A DNA stretch of 64,000 nt from Phycisphaerales bacterium. Lineage in GTDB: Bacteria > Planctomycetota > Phycisphaerae > Phycisphaerales > UBA1924. Made by a program: the position numbers and the translations under genes. The DNA lies in contig JAJDDD010000020.1 in NCBI GenBank assembly GCA_029260495.1, forward strand, positions 62,001 to 126,000, written 5' to 3'. Of this stretch, positions 26,203 to 35,387 are shown piece after piece (the stretch's first letter is position 1; the number at the start of each line of letters is the position of its first letter). The notes under the pieces were generated by a model. It did no database searches, was not told where the DNA came from, and saw only the letters and a program-made list of their open reading frames with translations.

Positions 26203-27213
26203 ATGCCCTGGCCTGACAGACACATGCCGTTGCTTCGCCGCGCCTTTGGAGGCCGGCGTGTATGCGTGACGGGGGGTGCGGGGTACATCGGGAGGCGACT
26301 GGCCGAGGCGCTGGTTGATCTTGATGCAACCGTTGCCATTATTGATGACCTTTCGAACAGCGACCTGGAAAACGTCGCAGCGCTGGTGGATCGGGCGCCT
26401 GATCGGGCGCCATTCACGCAGGGATCAATTCTTGATCCTGCGGCGCTGGCGGACGCGCTCGAGGATGCGGAGGTTGTTTTTCATCTGGCGGCGGTTTCAT
26501 CGTTGACGGCGGCTTCGGATGATCCGGAGCGCGCGTTTGAGGTGAACTCACTCGGGACGGTTCGCGTGGCGCAGGAGTCCCGGCTGGCCGGGGCGGCGAG
26601 GTTAATCTACGCGAGCACGTCGGCGGTGTACGGTGATGCGGATCCGCCTCATGTTGAGACGTGCGTTCCGGCGCCGCTTTCGCCTTACGCAGCGAGCAAG
26701 TTGTCGGGTGAGTTCGCGGTGACTGCCTGGGCGCGTTCGCGCGGGTTGCCGGGGATGTCATTGCGATTCTTTAATCTCTTTGGTCCGCGCCAGCCGGTCA
26801 AGGGTCCGGACAGCGCTGTGACGCCTGCGTTCATTAAGAAGCTTCGCGCAGGTGAAGCGCCGCTGGTGTATGGCGACGGTGCGCAGACGCGCGATTTTAT
26901 TCACCTTGAAGATGTGACTCTGGCGCTATTGCTGGCGGGGGCGGTTGAGAAGGATCTTGCTGGGGAGGTCGTCAATATCGGATCGGGCAAGCCGATCACT
27001 ATTTTGGATCTTGCCAAGCGTATGGCTCAGATCGGGGGTCGGGGAGATCTGATGCCGCTGCACGAACGAGGCCGGCCGGGCGAGGTGAGACACTCGTGGG
27101 CAGATACGACGCAGGCTCGTGAGTTTTTAGGGTTTGAGCCCGCGCGGTCTTTGGAGGAGGGGCTGGAGGAGCTGGTCGGGGCGCTCCCTGCCGCATCGTC
27201 GAGCCCGGAATGA
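26203..27213 (+). CDS. NAD-dependent sugar epimerase (GalE/UDP-sugar epimerase family)
   Basis: A 336-residue extended SDR. TGGAGYIGRRLAEALVDL is the NAD-binding loop, STSAVYGDADPP carries the catalytic Ser region, and YAASKLSGE has the Tyr-x3-Lys pair. RFFNLFGPRQ and the substrate-binding tail IHLEDVTLALLLAGAVEKDL follow, as in UDP-glucose/UDP-N-acetylglucosamine 4-epimerases. The likely product is a nucleotide sugar for glycan or polysaccharide synthesis, in line with the CapD-like gene 5 kb upstream. The frame opens at 26155; I start at the ATG at 26203, immediately before the Rossmann strand region. It is transcribed toward the BatA cluster, 65 bases away. Confidence 0.88.
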   Translation: MPWPDRHMPLLRRAFGGRRVCVTGGAGYIGRRLAEALVDLDATVAIIDDLSNSDLENVAALVDRAPDRAPFTQGSILDPAALADALEDAEVVFHLAAVSSLTAASDDPERAFEVNSLGTVRVAQESRLAGAARLIYASTSAVYGDADPPHVETCVPAPLSPYAASKLSGEFAVTAWARSRGLPGMSLRFFNLFGPRQPVKGPDSAVTPAFIKKLRAGEAPLVYGDGAQTRDFIHLEDVTLALLLAGAVEKDLAGEVVNIGSGKPITILDLAKRMAQIGGRGDLMPLHERGRPGEVRHSWADTTQAREFLGFEPARSLEEGLEELVGALPAASSSPE

Positions 27214-27278
27214 GCGATGGACTGGGTGACTTCGGGTCACTTTGAACGATTCGGTGATTCGTATGGAACGCTCGGGGC

Positions 27279-29483
27279 GTGGGCGCCCTACAAAAGGGTG
27301 TGAGCACGCTGTTCCTGGCAGTGATTTCGGGTTTTTCAGCCGGCTGGCTTGTGGCTGGGGGGGTGGCTGCGCTGGCGCCAGTGCTTGCGCATTTGCTGGC
27401 GCGGCGACGGGGCCCTGAGATTGTATTTCCGGCGGCGATGTTTGTGCGTCAGGCGCTGGCTACTCACCTGCGGCGACAGCGGCTGCGCGATATCGCGCTT
27501 CTGGTGACGCGCGTTGCGATCGTTATGACGCTGGCGCTGGCGTTTGATCAACTCGTCTGGCGAGCCGACGCGATTGCGACGAGCGACTCTGAGGACGGCG
27601 CCGATGTTGTGCTGGTGATGGATCAGTCCGCCTCGATGACGCGCACGCAACTGGGTGAGCCGTTGTATGACGCAGCACGCCGACGCGCGCTGACTGTGCT
27701 TGACAAGCTTGATCCGGGGCGTGATCGGGCGGCGGTCGTGTTTGCTGCGCGCGAGGCACATTCGGCGCTTCCGCTGCTTAGTGTGAACATTGACGCTTTG
27801 CGTGAACAATTGCGCGCAAGCGAAGCGACGCTTGAGAAAGCTGACGTGGGCGGCGCTTTGAAGATTGCAGCGTTGCTTGAGGGAGCGGGAGATGATGAAG
27901 GTGCGCGATCCCGTCGGCGTCAGGTGGTGCTCTACACAGACTTGCAGGCGACGCAGTTTTCCAGCGATTTTGTCAGTGACTTTTCCTGTGATTCCTGCGA
28001 TCTTCGATTGGATGCCGTTGGGCCGAGCGCTGTGAGTGATAATCTTGCGATCACAAGTGTGATGATTTCGCCGGCGATGCTTCGGGTTGGCGAACAGGCT
28101 GAGGCGATAGTGACGATCGCCAACTTTTCATCGACACTACGATCGCCAACCGTTCAGTTGCGGAGTCCCGGTGGCGGAGCGCTTCGGACGGCGCCGCTGA
28201 TTGGGCCGTTTGCCTCCGCCACCGTCACGTTTTCGATTCACTTCGATAGCCCCGGCGAGCACATTGTGCGGGCTGCGCTTCGGGCGGATGAGTTTCCACA
28301 CGATGATGAAGCGGTCGCGATCGCCACTGTGCGCACAAGGTTGCGCATCGCGCTCCTTACGCGCTCCAGTCTTAATGATTCAGCAGCGGCTGCGCGGTAT
28401 GTCTCACTTGCGTTGGCGCCGGACGATCTGGGTGCGATCACTGTGGAGGCGATGCATCCGGATGATGTTGACGATGCCAATGTGCTGGACGGCTTTGACG
28501 CATGCGTGATTGTTGAAGCGGAGGGCTTGGCGCCTGTTACTATTACAGCGTTGGGAGCGTACGCAGAGACGGAATCGCGCGCCATTCTTTGGATGGCTGA
28601 CTCGCAATCGGCGACTGAATCGTTGGCGGATTTTCTTGCCACGATGGGCCGGGCGCGAGCTTTTATGTCTGCTGATGTAGGTAATGCGAGTTATCCATTT
28701 TATGAAGCACTCGGGGATGATTCGCCGCCACTTCACCTGACGCTGACCGATGAGCTTTCGTTTACGTCTGATGGGACCAGCGCGCTTTCACAGATTTCGT
28801 TTCAGACCCGATCCGGGCTTGCGCCTGTGGCGCTGGGGCGTTCACTTCTTTCGTTTCAATCGGGATCGCCATTTGCGCAGTCCATCCCTGTTGGGGCCAG
28901 CTCACTCGTCGCGGTTCATGCCTCCCTGGCGCCGGGGACGAGTTTACTCACTCGGTCGCCGCTTTTTGTGCAGTTGATTCATGAGCTTCTTCGCGCTGGC
29001 TTTATGCCGTTGCGCACTGCGGCAATGATTCATCCTGGCGAACGAGTGAGCATACGGCTGGCGCCTGACGCTGCGCTGACGCCTCCGGTGCGGGTGCGTA
29101 GTGGAGACCCTGTGGCGATTATCCATACGCGCGACGCCATCGAGCTGCGCCCTGTTCCTCCATCTCAGCCGGGCGTTGTTGAAGTTATTGATTCGGCCGG
29201 GCGTCTTATTGCGCAGCGGGCAGTCACACTCGATCCTGATGAAAGCGATTTTCGGCTGATTGCGTTGGAAGATGTCAGACGAATGACAAGCGTTCACGCC
29301 GAAATCCATCATGACGCTGAAGCTGGCGTGGAGTTTGACACTGCTCTTCGCTCCGATCATTCGACGGATGTGTGGCCGTGGCTGCTCGTTGTGGCGCTGG
29401 CGCTCTTTGGCGTCGAATCTGCGCTGGGGGCGTCGGGTCGCTGGGCGCAACGGGGCCATTGCGACAAGGCTGGTGCGGAATGA
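27279..29483 (+). CDS. BatA-type membrane protein with von Willebrand A domain
   Basis: A 734-residue membrane protein. An N-terminal hydrophobic helix (AGWLVAGGVAALAPVLAHLL) begins the aerotolerance BatA_N-like region, RRGPEIVFPAAMFVRQAL is its conserved continuation, and a second hydrophobic helix follows. A VWA domain starts at ADVVLVMDQSASMTR, with a DxSxS metal-dependent adhesion site. The C-terminal helix is WLLVVALALFGVESAL. VWA proteins of this class often sit with MoxR ATPases and are thought to assemble or inspect complexes at the membrane. The gene overlaps the next by 4 bases. The start is uncertain: GTG 27279 is listed and GTG 27300 is possible. Confidence 0.85.
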   Translation: MGALQKGVSTLFLAVISGFSAGWLVAGGVAALAPVLAHLLARRRGPEIVFPAAMFVRQALATHLRRQRLRDIALLVTRVAIVMTLALAFDQLVWRADAIATSDSEDGADVVLVMDQSASMTRTQLGEPLYDAARRRALTVLDKLDPGRDRAAVVFAAREAHSALPLLSVNIDALREQLRASEATLEKADVGGALKIAALLEGAGDDEGARSRRRQVVLYTDLQATQFSSDFVSDFSCDSCDLRLDAVGPSAVSDNLAITSVMISPAMLRVGEQAEAIVTIANFSSTLRSPTVQLRSPGGGALRTAPLIGPFASATVTFSIHFDSPGEHIVRAALRADEFPHDDEAVAIATVRTRLRIALLTRSSLNDSAAAARYVSLALAPDDLGAITVEAMHPDDVDDANVLDGFDACVIVEAEGLAPVTITALGAYAETESRAILWMADSQSATESLADFLATMGRARAFMSADVGNASYPFYEALGDDSPPLHLTLTDELSFTSDGTSALSQISFQTRSGLAPVALGRSLLSFQSGSPFAQSIPVGASSLVAVHASLAPGTSLLTRSPLFVQLIHELLRAGFMPLRTAAMIHPGERVSIRLAPDAALTPPVRVRSGDPVAIIHTRDAIELRPVPPSQPGVVEVIDSAGRLIAQRAVTLDPDESDFRLIALEDVRRMTSVHAEIHHDAEAGVEFDTALRSDHSTDVWPWLLVVALALFGVESALGASGRWAQRGHCDKAGAE

Positions 29484-31759
29484 ACGATTTAACGCTCAAT
29501 CCACCCTTTGCTCTGGCGCCGACGCTGCTGTTGATTGCCTGCGTTATTGGAATTGTGATGTGGAGCTTTCTTTCGTGGCGCCGGGGACTTGGATTGTTGC
29601 TGTTGCGGGTTGGCGCCATTCTGGCGGTAGGCGGGCTATTACTTGGTCCCTCGCGATTTGTGCTGCGCGATGGCGACATCGACAAACCACGCGTATCAGT
29701 GCTTGTTGATCGTTCGCTTTCAATGTGTCTGGCTGATGCGGGCGTCGATGAGTTGGGCGATCCGCGGCGGCGGATTGACGCGCTGCGCGACGGATGGCTT
29801 TCGCGCGACGCGCTGCTCACACTTGCGGGGAAGGCTGATGTGCGCTTGCATATTTTTGCAGAGGATTCCCAGGTCGCCACGCTGCGCACGATGGCGCAGT
29901 TGCAGCCGGACGGTAATGCGACCCGGATCGCTCATGCACTGCGGACTGCGATTGAAGATATGCAAAGGGCGGAGAACAGCGGTCGATTGAGTCGGGAGAT
30001 TGTGCTTGTTAGTGACGGGGCTGACACATCGCGGGGTGTGGCGCAGGAATTGTCGCATTTGGCTGCTGAAGCGAGGGCGCTGGGCGTGCGCATACACGCG
30101 GTTGTTGCTGGCTCTGACGAATCAGCGCCTGACGCTGCTGTTCGATTAGCACTTGATGATTCCATCTTGTTTGCAGGACAACAGACGACGCTGCGCGTTC
30201 ATGTTGCTACCGCGAATCTGAAGGGCGAAACGTCGGAGCTGATCGTGCGTGAGTTGATTGATGACGAAAGTCGTATCGTGCTTCGTCGTCGGGTTGCGCT
30301 GGATACAGCGAAGGATATTGAACTGAAAGTCTCGCCGGCGGCGCCGCAACATATACAGCATCAAATGGCAATTACTGAATATACGGCAAGCCTTGGTTTT
30401 ATTGAGAGGGAGATTGATCGATCGAATAACGTTGCTCGGGCGATTGCACAGGTGTCCGGAAAGCATATTCGCGTTGCGATCTTTGAGAATCAACCGTCGT
30501 GGGACGCGAAACATTTTATTGCAACAATGCGGGCTGACCCACAGGTTGACATCACTGCGATCATGGGCCTTGGAAGACGGCAGCGCGTCACGCGATTTTT
30601 GAGCACGCCGCTTGGTGTGGAAGAGGTGCGTCTGGAAGAGGCGCCTATTGCAGAAGATGATATATTTGACTTCGACATTGTGGTTCTTGGTCGCGGCGTT
30701 GAACGTTGGTTTGGTGAGCGGTCTGACGTGCTTCGGCGGTTTGTTGTGGATCGTGGAGGATCGATAATCTTTTTGCGCGGCGATGTGGCGAGCGGGAATG
30801 ACGCTGCCTCTCGCGAGTTGGTCCGCGTTCTCAGGCAGCTTTCACCTTTGGTGTGGGAGGAATCGGCTTCAGAGCCGGCGCGCGTGTCGTTAGCGCTGAC
30901 GCCGGGAGGCGGTGAGTTTTTCGAACATGAAACGCTCGGTGATCTTGGGCAGATGTTTGCGCAGCTGCCTGATCATTCAATCACAGCTCGCGCGTCGCGA
31001 GAAAAGGCCCTTGCGTTTGTGGTTGCAAGCGCTGCTGATGGAGGAGATGGATCAGGGGAAGCGGTGATCGCCCATCAACGCGTCGGGGCGGGGGCGACGT
31101 TTGCGGTTGTTGCGGAGGGTATGTGGCGCTGGGCGATGCTTCCTTCTGCGCTGGCGGAGTTTGATTCCGTGTATCGCGTGTTTTGGTCGCGCGTTGTACG
31201 GTTTTTGGCGCTGGGAGGTGATTTTCTTCCCGGTGAAAAAATCACACTTGCGGTGAGTCCTGCGAGCGCGGCGCCAGGGGAGAATATTCAAATAGTTGCG
31301 CAGACGCGATCCTATCAAGAAGAGGATGCGATTGATGCCCAACTCATGGCGCCAGATGGAACGAAACGCAGCATTTTGCTTTCGCGAACCGACAAGGCTG
31401 GGTCGCGTTATATCGCGGTTATTGCGCCGCAGACACCGGGGATGTACACGATTGCAGTGAGCCATGAAAATGGCGATGTATCTGCGCGGACGCCGTTTGT
31501 GATTGAAGAGGACCGCGATGAGCTTCTTGACACAACCGCCCGCCCGGATCTGTTGCGATTGCTCACCGATGGGACGGGCGGGGAGATGCTGCCTTTGGAC
31601 GATCCAAAGTCGCTGTTGCGATTGCTCGAAGTTCGAGAAGAGGCGCATCGTCTGGATGTGGAGCCAAGGTTATTGTGGCCGCATGGATCGGTTTTTGGGT
31701 TGATTGTTGGGCTGCTGGGAGTTGAGTGGTTTTGTCGGCGGCGCGGGGGGATGGCGTGA
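29480..31759 (+). CDS. Large membrane protein with von Willebrand A domain
   Basis: A 759-residue protein starting at an ATG that overlaps the upstream stop (ATGA). Two N-terminal hydrophobic helices (ALAPTLLLIACVIGIVMWSF, LLLLRVGAILAVGGLLL) are followed by a VWA region with DRSLSMCL (a DxSxS-like site) and IVLVSDGADTS, then beta-rich segments, a glutamine-amidotransferase-like middle (DFDIVVLGRG) and a C-terminal helix (FGLIVGLLGVEWFC). It is part of the same membrane cluster as the preceding BatA-like protein and probably its partner. The exact function is not known. It ends one base into the next start (TGATG). Confidence 0.85.
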   Translation: MNDLTLNPPFALAPTLLLIACVIGIVMWSFLSWRRGLGLLLLRVGAILAVGGLLLGPSRFVLRDGDIDKPRVSVLVDRSLSMCLADAGVDELGDPRRRIDALRDGWLSRDALLTLAGKADVRLHIFAEDSQVATLRTMAQLQPDGNATRIAHALRTAIEDMQRAENSGRLSREIVLVSDGADTSRGVAQELSHLAAEARALGVRIHAVVAGSDESAPDAAVRLALDDSILFAGQQTTLRVHVATANLKGETSELIVRELIDDESRIVLRRRVALDTAKDIELKVSPAAPQHIQHQMAITEYTASLGFIEREIDRSNNVARAIAQVSGKHIRVAIFENQPSWDAKHFIATMRADPQVDITAIMGLGRRQRVTRFLSTPLGVEEVRLEEAPIAEDDIFDFDIVVLGRGVERWFGERSDVLRRFVVDRGGSIIFLRGDVASGNDAASRELVRVLRQLSPLVWEESASEPARVSLALTPGGGEFFEHETLGDLGQMFAQLPDHSITARASREKALAFVVASAADGGDGSGEAVIAHQRVGAGATFAVVAEGMWRWAMLPSALAEFDSVYRVFWSRVVRFLALGGDFLPGEKITLAVSPASAAPGENIQIVAQTRSYQEEDAIDAQLMAPDGTKRSILLSRTDKAGSRYIAVIAPQTPGMYTIAVSHENGDVSARTPFVIEEDRDELLDTTARPDLLRLLTDGTGGEMLPLDDPKSLLRLLEVREEAHRLDVEPRLLWPHGSVFGLIVGLLGVEWFCRRRGGMA

Positions 31760-33525
31760 TGGTGCAGCAACTGCATGAGAACAAGCGGGAGAGCGCTGGT
31801 GAGAATGCTCGCTTTATTGAAGCGCGTGTTCGGCGTGCTCGGGCGTCCATGCGGTTTTGGCATTCGGTCGCGCGCGTTGGCGAGAGATTGTGGTTCGTTC
31901 CTCTTCTCGTTACAGCTGTCTTACTCTTTGATGCAGTATCACCGATGCCAGCGATGGTTCGGTTTATGAGTTTGCTGGGTGTTGGCGCTCTTTTTGTTTG
32001 GGCTGTCTTGAGCGCTCTTTTCATTCCCGCGCAAGCCCGGGCTTCGCGGAGTTGGGCGGCGCGGCGGCTGGAGGCGTTGCTTGGCGCGCATGACAATGTT
32101 GTTCTTAACGCGTTGCAGTTGACGCCGCTTGCGAACTCTGGGGGCGCGCTGCAGTTTGAACAGGTCCTGGCGCATCGATCCGTTGATCGCGCGGCGAACG
32201 CACTGAAGGGAGAGCCTTTCCCGCGCGCGGGGAACACGGCTCGCGCTCGGCGGGTGTGGGGACGTGCGCTCGCGTCGCTGCTGGTATTGATGGCAGTTGC
32301 GATCCTGGCGCCGCGCGTTGTGGGGCAGACGGCGCCGCGTTTTGTGGCTCCGTTTGGGGACCACCCGCCGTATTCACAGACGGAATTTTCGATTGACATC
32401 GCGCCGTCGCGGCCGTTGGTTGGCGAGGATGTTGAAGTGAAAATCACGCTGGGAGGAGCAATCCCCGAATATTTACAACTTGTCGTACGCGCAGCAGATG
32501 ATGGAACGATCGCCCGCCATAATCTGAATGCAATGGGGAGCGAGATCAAGAGTGTGCGACTGCGCGCATTGAGGCGACCGGTCGATGTTCAACTGGAAGG
32601 CGATACGGGGTGGAGCCGGTGGACGCGGATTGAACCGGTGGATGAACCGCGAGTGATGAGCGCCGCGCTGACGATTACGGCGCCGGAGCGCGCTGGCGGG
32701 CGGGCCCGGACGTGGATGATTGACACGGACGACACGGCGGATGCACACTCTGCTCTGGCGGGTTCGACGGTTGAAATTCGCGCGGTGTTTTCGACGGATA
32801 TCGCGTATTCGACGATGGGTGAGTCTTCGCACAGCGAGATTGCGGGTGAGTCTGCTTGGCAATCGAGCGCGGCCGGGCGCGAGGCGCGGGGTTGGGGATC
32901 CTTGAACCGCGTGGGCAACTATGAGATTGCGTTTGATGCGTTCTCTCATGCGGGGCTTGGCCTTGAAACTCCGATTGTGGTGCGGCTGGATGTTGTCGAT
33001 GCTGCAACGATCGAGCAGGAGACACGCCGAGGAGACGATGTTGCGGCTACGAGCGCTTCGGGCGCGATGAATGGGAAGGGTGATGTTGCGGAGGTTATGA
33101 GTTCGGGGGTCGCGGTTGGGGGCGAAGAGGCTACCGGCGATGACAGGGGCGAGGACTCCTTGAAGACGGAAGAAAACGGACAAGGCGAGGATCATGGAGG
33201 CGAGGCGATGGCGGAAAGCGCGAGCGAGAACTCGGGCGATGGCAATGCCGCTGGCGCGGGGCCGGGGAGTGATCGGGCCAGCGGACGGCTGGGCGAGGGC
33301 ACGGAAGAGTTGAACCAGCCGGGCAGCAGGAAAATAGAGGCGGACAGGGACGAGTCTTCGTGGGCGCGATTTGTAGCTGGAGCACATGAGTTGACCGGTG
33401 AGGAAGGCGTGCGGCGGGCAGAGACGATGCGAGCGGTGGCGCCTGCCTATCGTGAACTGACCGCGAGGTATTTCTGGCGGCTAGCGCAGGATGATGTTGA
33501 TGGGGAAACGAATGAACAAAAGTAA
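31759..33525 (+). CDS. Membrane protein with large acidic exported region
   Basis: A 588-residue protein starting at an ATG that overlaps the preceding stop. Three hydrophobic helices lie near the N-terminus (VPLLVTAVLLFDAV, SLLGVGALFVWAVLSALF, SLLVLMAVAILAPRVVG), then a beta-rich part (SQTEFSIDIAPSRPLVGEDV) and a low-complexity acidic region (GGEEATGDDRGEDSLKTE) near the C-terminus. It is similar in layout to DUF4175-like proteins from planctomycetal BatA clusters; I do not claim the family. The translational coupling to the VWA gene means it is made with it. Confidence 0.75.
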   Translation: MVQQLHENKRESAGENARFIEARVRRARASMRFWHSVARVGERLWFVPLLVTAVLLFDAVSPMPAMVRFMSLLGVGALFVWAVLSALFIPAQARASRSWAARRLEALLGAHDNVVLNALQLTPLANSGGALQFEQVLAHRSVDRAANALKGEPFPRAGNTARARRVWGRALASLLVLMAVAILAPRVVGQTAPRFVAPFGDHPPYSQTEFSIDIAPSRPLVGEDVEVKITLGGAIPEYLQLVVRAADDGTIARHNLNAMGSEIKSVRLRALRRPVDVQLEGDTGWSRWTRIEPVDEPRVMSAALTITAPERAGGRARTWMIDTDDTADAHSALAGSTVEIRAVFSTDIAYSTMGESSHSEIAGESAWQSSAAGREARGWGSLNRVGNYEIAFDAFSHAGLGLETPIVVRLDVVDAATIEQETRRGDDVAATSASGAMNGKGDVAEVMSSGVAVGGEEATGDDRGEDSLKTEENGQGEDHGGEAMAESASENSGDGNAAGAGPGSDRASGRLGEGTEELNQPGSRKIEADRDESSWARFVAGAHELTGEEGVRRAETMRAVAPAYRELTARYFWRLAQDDVDGETNEQK

Positions 33526-34225
33526 GCAGCGGCATTGGAACAGCAGCGCGAGATTGCGTCATAGCGGCGCCAGTGTGGTCGGCGCTCTGGCGCTGATGTG
33601 CTCATGCGCGCTGGCGTCGGATGCGCCGATTGCTGGTGAGATTGGCCTGGTGCAAGCCGCGATGGCGAGCTACTCGGGAGGGAAGACCAGCCGCTGCTTT
33701 GCGACGGAGTTCCTGCGCGATGTTGCCTTTGAGACTGATATCAATGTGGCGCAGGAGCTGGCGAATGTGGAGATCGGATCAGAAAATCTGTTTTCGTTCC
33801 CGTTTATCATTATGACTGGCGAGGGAGCGTTTTATCTGAGCGAAGCGGAGGTGATGAATCTGCGTTCGTATCTGGAGCGCGGCGGGCTTTTGCTGGCTTC
33901 GGCGGGGTGCTCGAACGCGGATTGGGACGCTTCAATGCGACGGACGATTGAGCGCTTGTTCCCAGCGCAGGCAATGGAAAAGCTGACACTGGATCATGAA
34001 CTCTTTCATACGATCTATGACATTAAATCACTGATGACGAAGAAGCGGACAGAGGGCGAGCTCTTTGGCGTTGAGCTTGATGGCCGGCTTGCGATTGTGT
34101 ATTCGCCTGAGGGGTTGAATGACACATCGGCTGCGGGCGGCGGTTGCTGCTGTTGCGGGGGAAATGAGGTGCGCGAGGCGAAGCGGATTAATGCGAATAT
34201 GCTGGCGTATGCGCTCATGCGGTAG
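33512..34225 (+). CDS. DUF4159 exported protein with a CCCC cluster
   Basis: A 237-residue protein overlapping the previous gene by 14 bases. A signal sequence (SVVGALALMCSCALASD) precedes the DUF4159 core: KTSRCFATEFLRDVAFETD, VEIGSENLFSFPFIIMTGEG, LRSYLERGGLLLASAGCSN and GVELDGRLAIVYSPEGLN. DUF4159 accompanies MoxR, DUF58 and BatA genes in planctomycetes; the fold resembles glutamine-amidotransferase-like domains. Just before the C-terminal helix it has four consecutive Cys flanked by Gly (GGGCCCCGGN), which is not typical and could bind metal. GGGGAA lies before the start. Genomic position closes the four-gene overlapping run. Confidence 0.85.
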   Translation: MNKSKQRHWNSSARLRHSGASVVGALALMCSCALASDAPIAGEIGLVQAAMASYSGGKTSRCFATEFLRDVAFETDINVAQELANVEIGSENLFSFPFIIMTGEGAFYLSEAEVMNLRSYLERGGLLLASAGCSNADWDASMRRTIERLFPAQAMEKLTLDHELFHTIYDIKSLMTKKRTEGELFGVELDGRLAIVYSPEGLNDTSAAGGGCCCCGGNEVREAKRINANMLAYALMR

Positions 34226-34267
34226 GGCGGGCGCTCGCCGCTGGGAAAATAGGAAAAAAGGAAACTC

Positions 34268-35173
34268 ATGATGTTGAACAGACAAGTGCGGCGGATGGTT
34301 GTTGGCGCGATCGCGGTATGTGTGATGGCGGCGGCGGCTCTGGCGCAGCCGGACGGCGCGCGAGGCGTTGTGACAAAGCCGGTTCCGACGCTGACGGTTT
34401 CGGGGCGGGCGGTGCTTGAGGCGCCAGCCGATGAAGTGCGTATTTCGCTCAGCGTGTTGTCTGAGGGCGGGCAGGATGAGTCGGCCAAGACTGTGGTGGA
34501 GGAGAACTCAAAGAAGGTGCGGGATGTGCTGCGCGCATTGAAGAAGATGGGTTTGGGTGATGATGAGCTTGAGACGGCCCGGTTCAATGTGTCGCCGATC
34601 TACGCGGAGGCGAAGCGTGGGAAGGCCCCTCAGATTGTTGGCTATCGCGTTGAGAACATTGTGAACGTGAAGACACAGAAGCTGAAGATCGCGGGCGATA
34701 TTTTGCAGGAGGCGATTGAAGCGGGAGTGAATCGGGTGCACCGGATTTCGTTTGGGCTGGCGGATGAGCGCACGCTGCGGGCGGAGGCGATTCGGCAGGC
34801 GGCGCAGCACGCGCGCGATGATGCGAGCGTGCTGGCGGAGGCTTCGGGCGTGGGACTGGTGCGGACATTAAATGTGGAGCTGGATCAGCCGCAGTTTCGT
34901 TCGCCGCAGGTGTACACTGAGTATTACGATGCGTCTACGTTGCGCGCCGCAGCGTCTCGTACTGCCGACTCGGCGCCGCCGATGGAGGCTGGGGACGTGA
35001 CCGTGACGGCGACGGTGCGGATTGTGTATGAGATTGGCGAGCTTGAGGAGCACTCGCGAGCGGGGGAGGCCGGCGGGCTGATCGAGATTGACGCTGCGGA
35101 GGCGATGAGGCTTTTGGCGATGGATGAGCGGCGGCGGGACGCGCGGGCGGTGGCGATTGAAGAGGAGAAATGA
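34268..35173 (+). CDS. SIMPL (DUF541) domain exported protein
   Basis: A 301-residue protein with a signal peptide (MVVGAIAVCVMAAAALAQ) and a SIMPL domain: TLTVSGRAVLEAPADEVRIS, then GLGDDELETARFNVSPIYAE and YRVENIVNVKTQKLKIAGDI, with the second half at VTVTATVRIVYEIGELE. SIMPL proteins are periplasmic or surface associated and some oligomerise into rings, but their role is poorly known. GGAAACTC precedes the ATG. It follows DUF4159 by about 40 bases and may be in the same transcription unit. Confidence 0.88.
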   Translation: MMLNRQVRRMVVGAIAVCVMAAAALAQPDGARGVVTKPVPTLTVSGRAVLEAPADEVRISLSVLSEGGQDESAKTVVEENSKKVRDVLRALKKMGLGDDELETARFNVSPIYAEAKRGKAPQIVGYRVENIVNVKTQKLKIAGDILQEAIEAGVNRVHRISFGLADERTLRAEAIRQAAQHARDDASVLAEASGVGLVRTLNVELDQPQFRSPQVYTEYYDASTLRAAASRTADSAPPMEAGDVTVTATVRIVYEIGELEEHSRAGEAGGLIEIDAAEAMRLLAMDERRRDARAVAIEEEK

Positions 35174-35387
35174 GGGTTCGCTGACTCTTGATGAAGAGCC
35201 GTAGGGGTGGCCCTGAGTGGCAGGCTCTCCCCCGCGACAGGTGGGGCTCAAATTGCTATTCTGTGCGGCTCCCATAGGGGGGATTCTCAGCCATTTCCGC
35301 GCGCGGGCGAATCGATGATTTGGGCGAATGTCGCCTGGATCCGAGCCTGGCGCTCCACCTTTTCAATAGCAGCCATAGCGACGAATT

